Shown: positions 1 through 8,901, counted from the first letter of the stretch. The stretch: DNA of 64,000 nt from Myxococcota bacterium (GCA_020629955.1 JAHDCI010000003.1:1-64000), one strand, 5' to 3'. Notes: generated by a model from the sequence alone, not told the origin. Translations and numbers: made by a program.

Positions 1-49
1 CGCTAGTTTTGGGAACTAGAAGTCGTCGGTTCGAATCCGGCCACCCCGA
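1..49 (+). tRNA. tRNA-Pro(TGG), 3' part only
   Basis: The window opens inside a tRNA. Bases 3-19 form a perfect 5-bp anticodon stem around a 7-base loop reading TTTGGGA, so the anticodon is TGG (proline). Bases 25-41 form a T arm with the invariant TTCGAAT loop, and 42-48 is the 3' acceptor strand with discriminator A49. The CCA end is not encoded (CCC follows). The 5' acceptor strand and D arm lie before the window. The gene is the attachment site of the adjacent island. Confidence 0.85.
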
Positions 50-63
50 CCCAGTTAAATAGG
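5..63 (+). repeat. attL-type direct repeat, copy 1
   Basis: The first 51 bases (5-55) are identical to 5814-5864, and one mismatch later the match continues to base 63, giving 58 of 59 identical. It spans the anticodon stem, variable region, T arm and acceptor strand of tRNA-Pro plus 14 bases beyond the encoded end. Confidence 0.9.
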
Positions 64-64
64 C

Positions 65-256
65 CTAAACGACCTCAACGGAACCCGGCTCAAAATCCCG
101 TCCACCCCGCTGTCCACCCCTCTCAGGGTGGGATTCACCCCGAACGAGGGTCACTATCGAAGCCATCGCCTCGCGCTTCTCGCCGAGCTCCACGGCGTCG
201 TAGTGCTCTGACATCTGATCCGTGACGTGTCCGACGATCGATTTCTGAACCGTCTT
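65..256 (-). pseudogene. tyrosine integrase remnant (C-terminal end only)
   Basis: The minus frame reads ...VGHVTDQMSEHYDAVELGEKREAM..., which fits the last catalytic segment of phage-type tyrosine recombinases: a GH motif followed 9 residues later by Tyr in 'EHYxxV' (Tyr codon at 200-202). The N-terminal domain and the Arg/His motifs are not recognisable upstream in any minus frame, and a different gene occupies 567-881. It sits beside the attL repeat and reads toward it, as integrases usually do. Seen: motif and position. Inferred: decay of a once-functional integrase. The match rests on a short segment. Confidence 0.55.
100..120. repeat. paired 9-mers near the left island end
   Basis: GTCCACCCC occurs twice with a 12-bp period (100-108, 112-120). 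The same doublet with the same period occurs near the right island end. It may be arm-type recombinase sites or coincidence, and the left copy lies in the tail of the integrase remnant. Confidence 0.4.
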
Positions 257-566
257 GTTCGTCCTGCAATCCTTCCTTCCGGTACCGAACGACGCAGGAC
301 CGAAGGAGCTACCCACGCCCGAGGAACGCGCCCTTGCGTTCGTGGAACGGCTCGAACGAGAGAGAATGAAACGACGATCGGCTCTGGATTAAACACCCGC
401 GGTGGCGGCATTGCGCAGGGACTGAACCACGGTCCCAAACGCGTCGAGCCTCGCGTTGTGATCGGAGGTCGCGTCAACGTCGTTCGGAGAATCGAGGTGA
501 GCGCCAACATTGTTCGTTTCGTCGAACGCCGCGCTTCGATCTCCAGGACCGGGAGAAGGTGAAGAG

Positions 567-881
567 ATGAACAAACCACAACCGAAAGCGCTCCGAGACT
601 GGCTCGCCGGCGATGTTTCCCCGAACCGGCCGCGGCAAGAGATGTATCTCCGGCCCGGCATCGCGCCTCTCGCGAAGCGGCTCGCTTGCCGTAGGTCGTC
701 GCCGCACGTGCCCGACGAATGCCCCATCTTGGGCGTTGCGCTCTCCCGCGAGGCTGGCTCGCCGCACTTCCCGGAGAGCGTTCGCGGCTTCTGGATGAGC
801 CGGCTGGCGGCGACGATCGTCAAAGCGAACGTGACAGTCGAAGAGCTCGAGCGAACGATCGCGTACCTGCGGACTCGTTGA
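567..881 (+). CDS. hypothetical protein, 104 aa (island cargo)
   Basis: I do not recognise this protein. The ATG at 567 is preceded by a purine-rich GGGAGAAGGTGAAG tract, a good ribosome binding site, which is why I prefer it to the in-frame upstream ATG at 510. The N-terminal half is basic and Pro-rich. The C-terminal 30 residues (from 'WMSRLAATIVKAN' to 'ERTIAYLRTR') look like two short amphipathic helices. There is no signal peptide, no membrane segment and no known motif. It lies inside the att-flanked island, 46 bp before the lipoprotein pair. Confidence 0.5.
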   Translation: MNKPQPKALRDWLAGDVSPNRPRQEMYLRPGIAPLAKRLACRRSSPHVPDECPILGVALSREAGSPHFPESVRGFWMSRLAATIVKANVTVEELERTIAYLRTR

Positions 882-927
882 GCGCCCGGTCTTGCACCTA
901 GGAGAGTGTGCGTGATATCCCGGAACA

Positions 928-3565
928 ATGGGAAATCTAGGTGGGCGGGCTTCGTTGCCCTGTGTTTTGACGTTGTTGCTGGGCCTCGCGTGCGATCCAG
1001 GGACCGACTTCGACCCGATTCAAATCGCGGACTCGAATGAATGTTCTGAAGGGATTCGAGCCGAGGAGTGCGTTCGGGTTCCTCCGCGCGGTGGCTCGAT
1101 TCCCGTCGAGATCGACGGGCAAATGGGGGATAGAGAATATTGGGGGGCGGTTGAACTCCCTGTCACAAGTGTGTCCCTCCAGCGGGCAAGCCGAATGTTC
1201 GTGCTACTCGAAGATGAGACCCAGACGTTGCGAGTCTTCCTTGACCAAATCGCTGTTGAACTAAACTCGACAGAGCTCTTTATCGTCTTCGACCACAAAC
1301 GATTCGAAAACGCTTCTCCGTTGTTCGGCACGGAGGACCGTCGGCTGGTGGCAAACGTGGACACCGGCAACGTTCAAATGGAAGAACTCTCCGATGGGGG
1401 CATTTGGGGGCCGACAGCCGAACCGTTCGACGCAGTCGCTTCCTGCTTCGATGATGTAACGGAGAACCTGACACGTTGTTCCATCGAGCTCGCGATCCCT
1501 CTCCCTGAATCAGCTTTCGTCGCACCAACAGCGGACACTTTGCCCGGAATCGGCCTGGGTGTGTTCGACGACGCTTTCTTGACGGGCCAACCCGAGGAAC
1601 TCGCCGATACAGAGGGGGCCGCCGCAATCGATCGCCGGTCTTTGACAACTCTCCTCTTCGGTCGACCTCAGGGTGTTCCGCTGTCGATTATGTCGTGGAA
1701 CGTCGCCCGGTGGGGTGAAGGGCTAGAAGCTTCGATCACGCAGGACCCCTTCGGCGACGTTCCTCTTGCATCCATCGCAGCAACGATGGTCCCGCACGAT
1801 ATTGTCATGGTCCGAGCTCTGGGGGCGTGCGGACGCGGATGCGCTTTTGGAAGAGGCGAACGCGCAACGCGCCCTCGCTGGGTTGCCGGAGTTCCACCTG
1901 GTCGGGCCAGCTTCTCGGTCTCCTCTTGCGATCGAAGAGATTGGACTTGCGCCCCTTGGAGATCCTGATGCCGGACTCTTTATCTTCTCGCGATTTGAGG
2001 TGATGGACCAAGGATTCCGGATTTACGATCGGTGCCGCGGCGAGGACTGCTTGAAGCCCAAAGGGATTCAGTGGGCCCGTCTCCGGTTGCGCGGGCAGGA
2101 CGCCATCCCGGAGAGTTGCCTCGCCGATCGGGCGAAAGATGGTGGATGCCCGCCCGAAGCGACCGACGAAGCTTACGTAGATGTCTTCAACACGCATCTT
2201 CAAGCCACCGGACCTTTGCTCTGCAACGATGGTGTAGATGCCTCCGCGTTCCTTCTCGAACTGTGCGCCGGAAATGCTTTAATCCCGCCCGGGCTCTGTG
2301 AGTCGCTGAGCCCTATCGCAAAGGGACTCGCGAGCTCCTGTAACGTCGTAAGTGATGAAGAGGTCAGGCAGTCGCAACTTGAGCAACTACGCGAGTTCGT
2401 CGCATCGGTCGTCGACGAGGGATCCGACCAACCTGCGATTCTGGGCGGCGATTATAACATCGACGGGCGAACGCTGACGATTGCTGAAGAGGAATACGCC
2501 GGCATGCTCGATGACGTGCTCGGCCGCGATCTCGAGACAACTGACGACTTGATTTCCACTGCGCCAGAGGCGTTTTCCTGGGATATCGATCACAGCGACC
2601 TGGCGCGAGAAGAACCTCAATACGATTGGGAGCGATGCGGGCACGGGACGTCCCATGGAACAGAGTTGCAAATCGGTCAGAATCCCTTCGCTGATGGTTC
2701 CTTCCCCAGTGCTCTCGACCCTGACTGCCCAGCATGGGAATGCGATGTTGCTGGCGATGAAGCACACGAACGGCTTGACTATTTGTTCGTTCGTCCACCC
2801 GCAGCGCGAGAGGATGGCGATCCTCCGGGATACTTCCTCGCCCGCACCCTCGATGCCGCTCCTCTTTGGCTGCCGCTTTGGCCGACAGATGCCCCGGACG
2901 GAGACCGTTCACATCTTTGCGCACAGGCTGCCACAGAGGAGGAAGGGATTCCGAGCGACTTTCCGCGCATCAGTGACCACCGGCCAATCGTGACGGAGCT
3001 TGAGTTCCTCACGCTTCGGCACCCCGGACGCTTCCACCCAGCGTGGAATCACACCGTGCGGTCCAGGGTCACAAGCGTGACGCTGACGAATGAACCCGAT
3101 TGCTTCCTCGACCTCTGCGGGCCGAGAGATCCATTTGTGGAGTTTGAGGGATGGGCAACCGACGCGGGAACCGGTCTTCCAGTACCTTCTCCAGGCATTC
3201 GAGCTCTGGCGTCTTGCGACAACCGAGACGCTGGTTCGCTCGTCGCCGCGGATAACGAGTGTATGGATCCGTGGTTCCTGACCCAACGAGCGCCAGCGGG
3301 CGCGTACACGCAACACAGTGTGACTTGGCGACTTTTCGATTCAGATACAGGTTTCGACGACGAGATCGTCACCATAGACGGCACCTATCACCCACGATTG
3401 CAAGTTAACTGGGACACTTCGATGTTTGAAGTGTACGCAGACGGTGAAGTCCCAGAAACTGCACGATATGAAGCGGGGCTTCGAACGAGCGACCCGCTTC
3501 GTTGGTGCTCGTCCATTCAATCTCCAAGTTTTTGCGTTGAGACTTCCCTGGAGGAACAACGGTGA
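928..3565 (+). pseudogene. EEP-family (endonuclease/exonuclease/phosphatase) lipoprotein, frameshifted
   Basis: The N-terminal frame begins with a lipoprotein signal (lipobox LGLAC, Cys about residue 22) and carries the EEP opening motif 'IMSWNVARW' near 1687-1713. Near 1813 the reading shifts to the next frame, where 'ELWGRADADALLEEAN' continues the metal-binding segment, followed by 'THLQA' (about 2191), 'GGDYNID' (about 2442) and the closing 'SDHRPI' (about 2968). All EEP landmarks are present in order across the two frames, so this is one gene of about 880 codons with a single frameshift (one base gained or two lost around 1810-1814). Known members are Mg-dependent DNases, sphingomyelinases or phosphatases; the substrate here cannot be told. 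It is followed by the kelch lipoprotein with a GTGA overlap. A sequencing error is possible. Confidence 0.75.
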
Positions 3566-4866
3566 AGGCCATCGCACCGCTGTTGCTCGTGGTGCTTACC
3601 GCGTGCGACTGCTCGATGAGCCACGAACTCGATGGTGGCTCCGATGGGGGGCGAGATGCAGGAGTCGATGGCGCGGATGCCACCGAGCCCCTCGACGCAC
3701 AGGTCGACAGCGATGCGAGCTCGCCCGATGCCGACGCCGACGCCGATACAGGAACTCCCCCGACTTGCTCGGAAGAAGAGATCGAGTTTGGATGGATTCG
3801 CGCAGACGAGTTTCCTTTGAGTCAAGATGTGAGCGATTTCCTTGTGATCGGAGATGAGGCCGTCGTGACGGGAGGTGACTTCCGAATGGGCCCGGATATC
3901 TTGGCCTATTCCATTGATTCGGGAGAATGGAGAGTTGTTGCCGAGGGCAGAGCCCGAAACGAGGCCGCATCCACAATCGAAGGAAATCGGATACTCCTCA
4001 CTGGCGGAGGAGGGCGAAGAGGTCGGGAAACAATAGACGGTTTCAGCACAGACCGGGCCGAGGTCTACGAAGATGGGGCCGTCACTACTGTTACGAATAT
4101 GGGGTTGTCCCGCGGGAATCATGAGTCGGTGACCTTGGACGACGGGCAGGTCTTGGTTGCAGGTGGCTGGAGCTGGGCTAGCCGTCGAGAACCCAGCGAA
4201 GTTACGGGGACATGTGAGCTCTATAACGTCGAGTCGGATGCGTGGCGTTTCGTTGCAAGCCTCAACGACCCTCGTTGGAGTCACTCGCTCACGATGCTTT
4301 CAGACGGGAGGGTTCTGGCGATTGGCGGCCTCCAAGGGCAGGACGAAAGCGTCGTGCACCTCGACAGCGCGGAGGTCTACGATCCGGCGACAGACCGTTG
4401 GGAGCGCACCGGTTCGATGTCAACGGGCCGCGCCTACCACGAGGCGCTGCTCCTTCCATCGGGGCGAGTCCTTGTCGTAGGTGGGCAACGAGCTCGCACC
4501 GAGACGCTTGCTTCGGCGGAGATCTGGGACCCAGCGACCGGTGAGTTCTCACCGACGGCATCGCTCCCCTTGTCCGCCGAAGACATGGCCTCGGTCACAT
4601 TGCCCGATGGTCGGATTGTCGTCGCCGGCGGGGTACACTTTGAAGATGATGGCGACGGCTACGGCCTGGCCACGGTGCACCTCTTCGACGAACGTGCTGA
4701 TTGCTGGCAGTCAATGTCCAGTTTGTCGGTTCCGCGCGGCGCATTCGGAATGGTCCTCTTGCCGGATGGGCACCTTATGGCTGCGGGCGGATTGATCGCT
4801 GACTTCGAGCTCAACCGGGTCACCGAGATCAGCTCGCACCCGATCGACCTCATCCTCGCGGAGTAG
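3562..4866 (+). CDS. kelch-repeat lipoprotein
   Basis: The 434-aa protein starts at a GTG overlapping the stop of the preceding EEP gene (GTGA). It has a lipoprotein signal (VVLTAC, Cys about residue 15), then an Asp/Ala/Gly-rich linker (residues 20-65) typical of surface lipoproteins in this group. About six kelch/galactose-oxidase-type blades follow, seen as repeated 'xxLxDGRVLxxGG' and 'aexYDPaTdxW' motifs (for example 'LLPSGRVLVVGG' and 'VYDPATDRWERTGSM'). A beta-propeller anchored to a membrane is expected. No catalytic residues of galactose oxidase are evident, so a binding role is more likely. It is probably co-transcribed with the EEP gene. Confidence 0.8.
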   Translation: MKAIAPLLLVVLTACDCSMSHELDGGSDGGRDAGVDGADATEPLDAQVDSDASSPDADADADTGTPPTCSEEEIEFGWIRADEFPLSQDVSDFLVIGDEAVVTGGDFRMGPDILAYSIDSGEWRVVAEGRARNEAASTIEGNRILLTGGGGRRGRETIDGFSTDRAEVYEDGAVTTVTNMGLSRGNHESVTLDDGQVLVAGGWSWASRREPSEVTGTCELYNVESDAWRFVASLNDPRWSHSLTMLSDGRVLAIGGLQGQDESVVHLDSAEVYDPATDRWERTGSMSTGRAYHEALLLPSGRVLVVGGQRARTETLASAEIWDPATGEFSPTASLPLSAEDMASVTLPDGRIVVAGGVHFEDDGDGYGLATVHLFDERADCWQSMSSLSVPRGAFGMVLLPDGHLMAAGGLIADFELNRVTEISSHPIDLILAE

Positions 4867-4941
4867 CTTCGCGCCGCCTCGTCCGCTGCTACCCTGTTGC
4901 CGCAATCCCGATGATTATCAGTGGGAAGGAAAGGGGTGGAG

Positions 4942-5670
4942 CTAGAGCTTCTCAACTATTCGTCGCGGACGGTTCTCGTGTGCTCGAAGTTCTTTCTCAA
5001 TCGCATCACACAGTCTGCGCGCTTCCAAGGCATGCTCGGCGAAGAAAGCTTGGACTGGGGTCGTGTTGCCGAGTCCCGTCTCGACGCGAGCCATGACATC
5101 TGGCCATCTTCCTTCAGAGCACTTCGCGCTTCCTAGCTCTGTCCATCGTTGTAGCTCTGCTCTCGCAGCTAGCAGGTTTGCCTGAATCTGTGCGCGATGA
5201 TGTCGGTCTGCGGCTTGGCTCGCATGGAAGATCTCAAAGACGAGCGATTGAGTTTGGAGAGCCTGTTCGTTAAGAGCGCCAACTTGCTGGGTCATGGCTG
5301 CAGCCTGACTCGCAAGGGACTCGGCTTGCTTCGCGAGCTCTCGCCTATTCTCTCTCAACTCCTGACGTTGAAGCCGAAGCTCCTTGCGTTGCAAGAACAC
5401 CGAGAGCACTGCAGCCCCCAGCGCGAGAGCGGAGATAACCCCAACGATTGGTGCGAACGAATCACCGAATGCGCCTCGGTTTTGCACGCTGTCGGGATAC
5501 ACCCACCACGAAATTGCCTGACCTACAGCCATGAAAACGAGCGTTGCTGCGAACGCAACGCCCATCCACTTCCACACGTTGACGTCCTTGTCTTCGGCTA
5601 GCCGCTCAGATTGGGTGGTTCTTTCGGCTTTCGGCGTCGAGGTTTTCGCGTTCTTATCTGGCTGGTTCAC
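4942..5670 (-). CDS. membrane-anchored coiled-coil protein (possible phage-exclusion type)
   Basis: The 242-aa protein has a charged N-terminus, two hydrophobic segments (residues about 33-57 and 70-92), then a long Leu/Gln/Glu/Arg-rich coiled coil starting 'LQRKELRLQRQELRENRREL' and running to about residue 145, and a soluble C-terminal part. The arrangement 'FGDSFAPIVGVISALALGAAVLSVFLQRKEL' resembles a widespread two-TM/coiled-coil family, some members of which are annotated as putative phage abortive-infection proteins. The family link is from memory and the function is inference. It lies at the right end of the island, convergent with the kelch gene, as cargo genes for defence often do. 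Confidence 0.5.
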   Translation of the reverse strand: MNQPDKNAKTSTPKAERTTQSERLAEDKDVNVWKWMGVAFAATLVFMAVGQAISWWVYPDSVQNRGAFGDSFAPIVGVISALALGAAVLSVFLQRKELRLQRQELRENRRELAKQAESLASQAAAMTQQVGALNEQALQTQSLVFEIFHASQAADRHHRAQIQANLLAARAELQRWTELGSAKCSEGRWPDVMARVETGLGNTTPVQAFFAEHALEARRLCDAIEKELRAHENRPRRIVEKL

Positions 5671-5700
5671 CGCGTCGAGCTAAGTCGGAGCGTCGATTCT

Positions 5701-5721
5701 GTCCACCCCTCCGTCCACCCC
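5701..5721. repeat. paired 9-mers near the right island end
   Basis: GTCCACCCC occurs at 5701-5709 and 5713-5721 with the same 12-bp period as the doublet at 100-120, in the same orientation. Ten bases further on, an 11-bp inverted repeat (GAAAACACAGG at 5730-5740, complement at 5770-5780) adds to a structured end between this doublet and attR. Confidence 0.4.
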
Positions 5722-5729
5722 TGAAACGC

Positions 5730-5780
5730 GAAAACACAGGCTGGCATGCGACGTTCGGGGACGTTTTCGCCTGTGTTTTC
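5730..5780. repeat. inverted repeat next to attR
   Basis: Perfect 11-bp arms GAAAACACAGG (5730-5740) and CCTGTGTTTTC (5770-5780) flank a 29-base spacer, with a second overlapping pairing GCGAAAAC/GTTTTCGC. It is not followed by a T-run from either side and sits 34 bp inside the right att repeat. It may be a recombination-directionality or integrase binding site. Confidence 0.4.
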
Positions 5781-5813
5781 AACGTTTGCCCAATGGTTGG
5801 TAGGGGCTGATTC

Positions 5814-5872
5814 AGTTTTGGGAACTAGAAGTCGTCGGTTCGAATCCGGCCACCCCGACCCAGTCAAATAGG
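5814..5872 (+). repeat. attR-type direct repeat, copy 2 (tRNA-Pro 3' half)
   Basis: This is the second copy of the 59-bp repeat. Nothing resembling a tRNA 5' half precedes it, so it is not a functional tRNA but the duplicated target left by integration. Confidence 0.9.
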
Positions 5873-6267
5873 AAGATTGTCAATCCAGGCCCAGGCCAAC
5901 AATCTCTCTGTTCCTATTCGACTGAGCCAAAGACGCTCAGAGCCGACTGCGCCATTTTACGAGTGTACTTTTGCCAAGGTCGGTATCCGTCCTGGTGTGT
6001 TCGTTCACGACGCTTACCGTTCCTCGCGCTCGGATTTTGGGGATTCGTTTGCGATTTCCGCGCTGACCTCTGCCTTCTTGTTTCGAAATCGTGCAGAGCC
6101 AAAAACAACGTTTCGCGGCGTGCGACGGTGCGAGACTCTTCCGAAAAGGAGCGAGTCTTTTCGGTTGGCGAACGACCTGAAACGGTTCTCCGCTCTTCCT
6201 CGTCGAGCTCGGCGTGTTTGTTGCTCAAGAAGGAAGGCACGACCCGCTTCGATCGTATGAAGACGTC
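5873..6267. other. 395-bp region outside the island with no recognisable gene
   Basis: Several short open frames cross this stretch on both strands, but none has a convincing ribosome site, family resemblance or codon pattern. It is somewhat less GC-rich than the coding DNA around it. It probably holds the promoter of the gene at 6268; I see no clear -35/-10 pair. Confidence 0.4.
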
Positions 6268-7347
6268 ATGACAGGAGAGCATCCATTCCAACCATTCGTT
6301 GAGCGACTCGAAGCGGCGGGAGAGCCGTATGAGTTGAAGTTGGCGAAGACACCGTCAAAAGCTGCGGAGAAGCGATTTCGTAAGGCGTGTCCTGACCAGA
6401 TTCGGTTACTCGATTCCATGGATGGTGTTTGGGGAGCGCGGCTGTCTTGGCGAGATGGCGATATGCGCTTCTCGACTCTCAAGGGTGGGGCTGACGATGG
6501 GCGGATTCTGCTATCAAACTCCGCTTACCAAGGCGTCTTCTTGTATCTTTATGGGACGGCCGAAGGCCTCGTCGTCGAGGTCAAGACCTCTCAAGAGACG
6601 CGCACATTTCCATTTCCGGGAGATGTTGATGACTACATCGCGCACGGCGTTCGGTATGGCGGCGCACCCTTATGGCAGCTGATCACGATTGGTCTCGTAC
6701 CAGAACGGGTTGGGGCGAGTCTCGAACTGGAACTTGCAGATGTCCTCGCGGGGAGGAGCTCCGATTGGAGCGATTACATTGAGCGTTTTCGAGGAGGGTG
6801 GTGGCCGAAAAAGCGTCCTTTCATCAACGGTTACCGTCTTGCGACCCCGTTTCAAATCTCCTCTTCGTTGATGGGGGTTGACGTGCCCACGGCGCTGGCG
6901 CGCTTCTATACAACGCTGCTCAGCGCAGGCTATCCGAAGAACCGATATGCACACGAGCTATCGATTGGTTGGAAGCACGGACAATGGCGCCTGCCTACGT
7001 TCTACGAGTTGCTCAGTGCCCCTCGGGCAAGCAGAGTCTTAAAAAACGCCTGTCGGCCTGAGCATCACGAGTTGTTACATCTCGTTCGGGCGGAGGACGA
7101 CGTGTTCGTGGATCTGGAAAACGAAGGTCTGTTCGTCTGGGATCATAGCCAAAGAGAGATGCGCCGGATCACGCTGTCTCTTGATGGGTTCTTTCAACGT
7201 CTGATCGCCTGTGGGGGGATCAATGGGTGGGTGTTTGAGTTCACGGAAGATGCCGAATCGCGGCGTGCGTCAAGCGAGGTCGTTCCGGTCCTGAAGAGAG
7301 TGGTGCCGGACCTCGACAAATTTCTGGATGACCAGGGTTCGCTCTAA
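6268..7347 (+). CDS. hypothetical protein, about 359 aa
   Basis: I do not recognise the family. The ATG at 6268 opens a soluble, Trp/Phe/Tyr-rich protein with no signal peptide or membrane helix. Features: an N-terminal acidic/basic segment ('LKLAKTPSKAAEKRFRKA'), beta-rich segments ('GVFLYLYGTAEGLVVEVKT') and a C-terminal 'LIACGGINGWVFEFTED' stretch that recalls SUKH/SMI1-type immunity folds but without a decisive motif. The upstream in-frame start at 6214 is less likely because its N-terminal extension looks non-coding. The following gene at 7422 is in the same orientation and equally unknown, so the two may form a unit. Confidence 0.6.
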   Translation: MTGEHPFQPFVERLEAAGEPYELKLAKTPSKAAEKRFRKACPDQIRLLDSMDGVWGARLSWRDGDMRFSTLKGGADDGRILLSNSAYQGVFLYLYGTAEGLVVEVKTSQETRTFPFPGDVDDYIAHGVRYGGAPLWQLITIGLVPERVGASLELELADVLAGRSSDWSDYIERFRGGWWPKKRPFINGYRLATPFQISSSLMGVDVPTALARFYTTLLSAGYPKNRYAHELSIGWKHGQWRLPTFYELLSAPRASRVLKNACRPEHHELLHLVRAEDDVFVDLENEGLFVWDHSQREMRRITLSLDGFFQRLIACGGINGWVFEFTEDAESRRASSEVVPVLKRVVPDLDKFLDDQGSL

Positions 7348-7421
7348 CGAGCCCGTGCTACGTCGTCCAAAATCGTTTCTTCGCCCAATCGGAAAAGTGG
7401 AAAGATTTGGCGTCGGTTTAA

Positions 7422-7901
7422 ATGTTATTCATTGGAGACGGCGTGCGATTTCGGTTCGGGGTAGAGGATTATCGGTCCCTGCGGCATGTGCGCCTCGGTG
7501 ATTTTTCGCAGTTTGGTTGGGGGCCGGACGAGCTGCGGCGACGGGGGGGGGCGCTGCGGGCCATCGAAGACGCTCTCTGTTTGGACATCGGGCTTTCGGA
7601 GTTCGAAGCTTTCAGGCTTTTGACCTTCGATGAACGTCTCGCTGCGGAGTGGATGGAGCCGTGGGGAATTTTCTACGCCGACAAGGAGCCGCATCGCGTA
7701 GATTGGTCGTGGGCCAGCGGTGGGCTTGCGCCCGATGAACAACAGGTCCGCGAACGCGCCGTGTTCGTGCATTCGTTTTTCCACGGCATGTGGATCACGT
7801 TGAGCGCGCAGCCCTACCTCGCGACGCGTTTGGAGGCGAAGCTTGTGGAGCGGCTCGTTGCGGCCGGAGCCGTCCTCGAAAGAGAAGACGGCCCCTGGTA
7901 G
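7422..7901 (+). CDS. hypothetical protein, 159 aa
   Basis: This is a soluble acidic protein with no recognised domain. It is rich in Glu, Leu and Trp ('RAIEDALCLDIGLSEFEAFRLLTFDERLAAEWMEPWG'; 'FVHSFFHGMWITLSAQPYL'), without a signal peptide or Cys motif. It lies 74 bp after the preceding unknown gene and about 120 bp before the kinase at 8026, all on the plus strand, which suggests but does not prove a shared transcript. Confidence 0.55.
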   Translation: MLFIGDGVRFRFGVEDYRSLRHVRLGDFSQFGWGPDELRRRGGALRAIEDALCLDIGLSEFEAFRLLTFDERLAAEWMEPWGIFYADKEPHRVDWSWASGGLAPDEQQVRERAVFVHSFFHGMWITLSAQPYLATRLEAKLVERLVAAGAVLEREDGPW

Positions 7902-8025
7902 AAGAAGAAACCGCCGCCGAGCGCTGGGTTTTGGGCAGCGATGGGCAGAGTTTTCAATGACGCACATCGCACAACCCCGCCGGGTTTTGTTCCGCCCCAA
8001 ACGTGGTAGGCTTCGCCTTGTGGAG

Positions 8026-8892
8026 ATGAACATCAGACGCACCCGCGTTCCGACGCCGGCCAAGCCCGAGGTTCGTGGCGGGGTTGTGGTGGCCGATCGC
8101 TACCGCATCGATGGTGTGCTCGGCGAAGGCAAGATGGGGCGCGTCTTCGAGGCGATAGAGCTCGAAACCCTCAACCGAGTCGCATTAAAGGTTTCCTACC
8201 TTGGGAGCGGCGATGAGCCGTTTCAGCGATTTCTCCGGGAAGTGGAGATCACTCGCTCGGTTCGTCACCCAAACGTTGTGCGGATCTTGGATGCGGGACG
8301 CACCGACGATCAGCACGGGTTCATTACGCTCGAACTGCTCGAGGGGCGCACGCTTCAAGAGGCGCTCCATGACGGTGAAGACGTACCGAAGGAGCTTCTC
8401 CTTCAACAGCTTCTCGACGCGCTCGTCGCGTGCCACGATGTGGGCGTTGTCCACCGCGATATTACGCCGAAGAATATTTTCATGACGGTCCGATTCGGAC
8501 GCATGGCGGCGGTGCTCATCGACTTTGGTCTCGGAAAACCGGTCGGCGGGTCGCGGATGACGGACCCCGATGATCTGCTTGGGGTGCCCACGTACCTAAC
8601 GCCCGAACAGGTGCTCGGTGAGGATGTTGACGCACGAGCCGATATCTACGGCTTTGGGGTCGTGGCGCACGAGCTGCTCAGTGGCACTCGACTTTTCCAG
8701 GCGGAAGAGACCCACGCGGTCTTGCAGAAGGTTCTTGAGGAAGTCCCACCACGGCTCGACACTGTCGCACCTGGAGTCTCGTCGGCGCTCGCGGACCTCG
8801 TCGCGCGCTGTCTCGAAAAAGCGGCCTCAGCGCGCTTCGCAGATTCCCGGGAGCTTCGCGAAGCGTGGCGCGCCGCAACGGCCGCGAACTAG
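8026..8892 (+). CDS. Ser/Thr protein kinase (Hanks type, cytosolic)
   Basis: A compact kinase of about 288 aa ends right after the catalytic domain, with no membrane segment or sensor domain. Visible motifs: glycine loop 'GEGKMGRVFEA' (about residue 30), the ATP-binding Lys in 'VALKVS', the catalytic loop 'HRDITPKNIF', the metal-binding 'DFGLGKP', 'GVPTYLTPEQ' in the activation segment and 'DIYGFGVVAHELL'. All catalytic residues are intact. ATG 8026 is chosen because the glycine loop then starts at a normal distance; an in-frame ATG at 7957 is the alternative. Substrates are unknown. Confidence 0.88.
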   Translation: MNIRRTRVPTPAKPEVRGGVVVADRYRIDGVLGEGKMGRVFEAIELETLNRVALKVSYLGSGDEPFQRFLREVEITRSVRHPNVVRILDAGRTDDQHGFITLELLEGRTLQEALHDGEDVPKELLLQQLLDALVACHDVGVVHRDITPKNIFMTVRFGRMAAVLIDFGLGKPVGGSRMTDPDDLLGVPTYLTPEQVLGEDVDARADIYGFGVVAHELLSGTRLFQAEETHAVLQKVLEEVPPRLDTVAPGVSSALADLVARCLEKAASARFADSRELREAWRAATAAN

Positions 8893-8901
8893 GTTATATG
8901 G

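Larger units (their letters stand above)
5..5872. mobile_element. small genomic island integrated in tRNA-Pro
   Basis: A 5.8-kb segment is bounded by direct repeats of the tRNA-Pro 3' half (5-63 and 5814-5872). The left copy is part of the real tRNA and the right copy has no 5' half, which is the classic attL/attR signature of tyrosine-recombinase integration. A C-terminal integrase remnant lies directly inside the left end, pointing at the att site. The cargo is a 104-aa unknown protein, a frameshifted EEP lipoprotein, a kelch lipoprotein and a membrane coiled-coil protein. With the integrase broken, the element is probably immobile. Confidence 0.8.

Noticed and set aside
5814-5872. A second tRNA-Pro gene
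   Set aside because: Anticodon stem, T arm and acceptor 3' strand are present, but no D arm or 5' acceptor strand precedes them; it is the duplicated half left by integration.
5877-6260. A 127-codon open frame after attR
   Set aside because: No ribosome site, no family resemblance, basic low-complexity composition and overlapping open frames on other strands; treated as non-coding.
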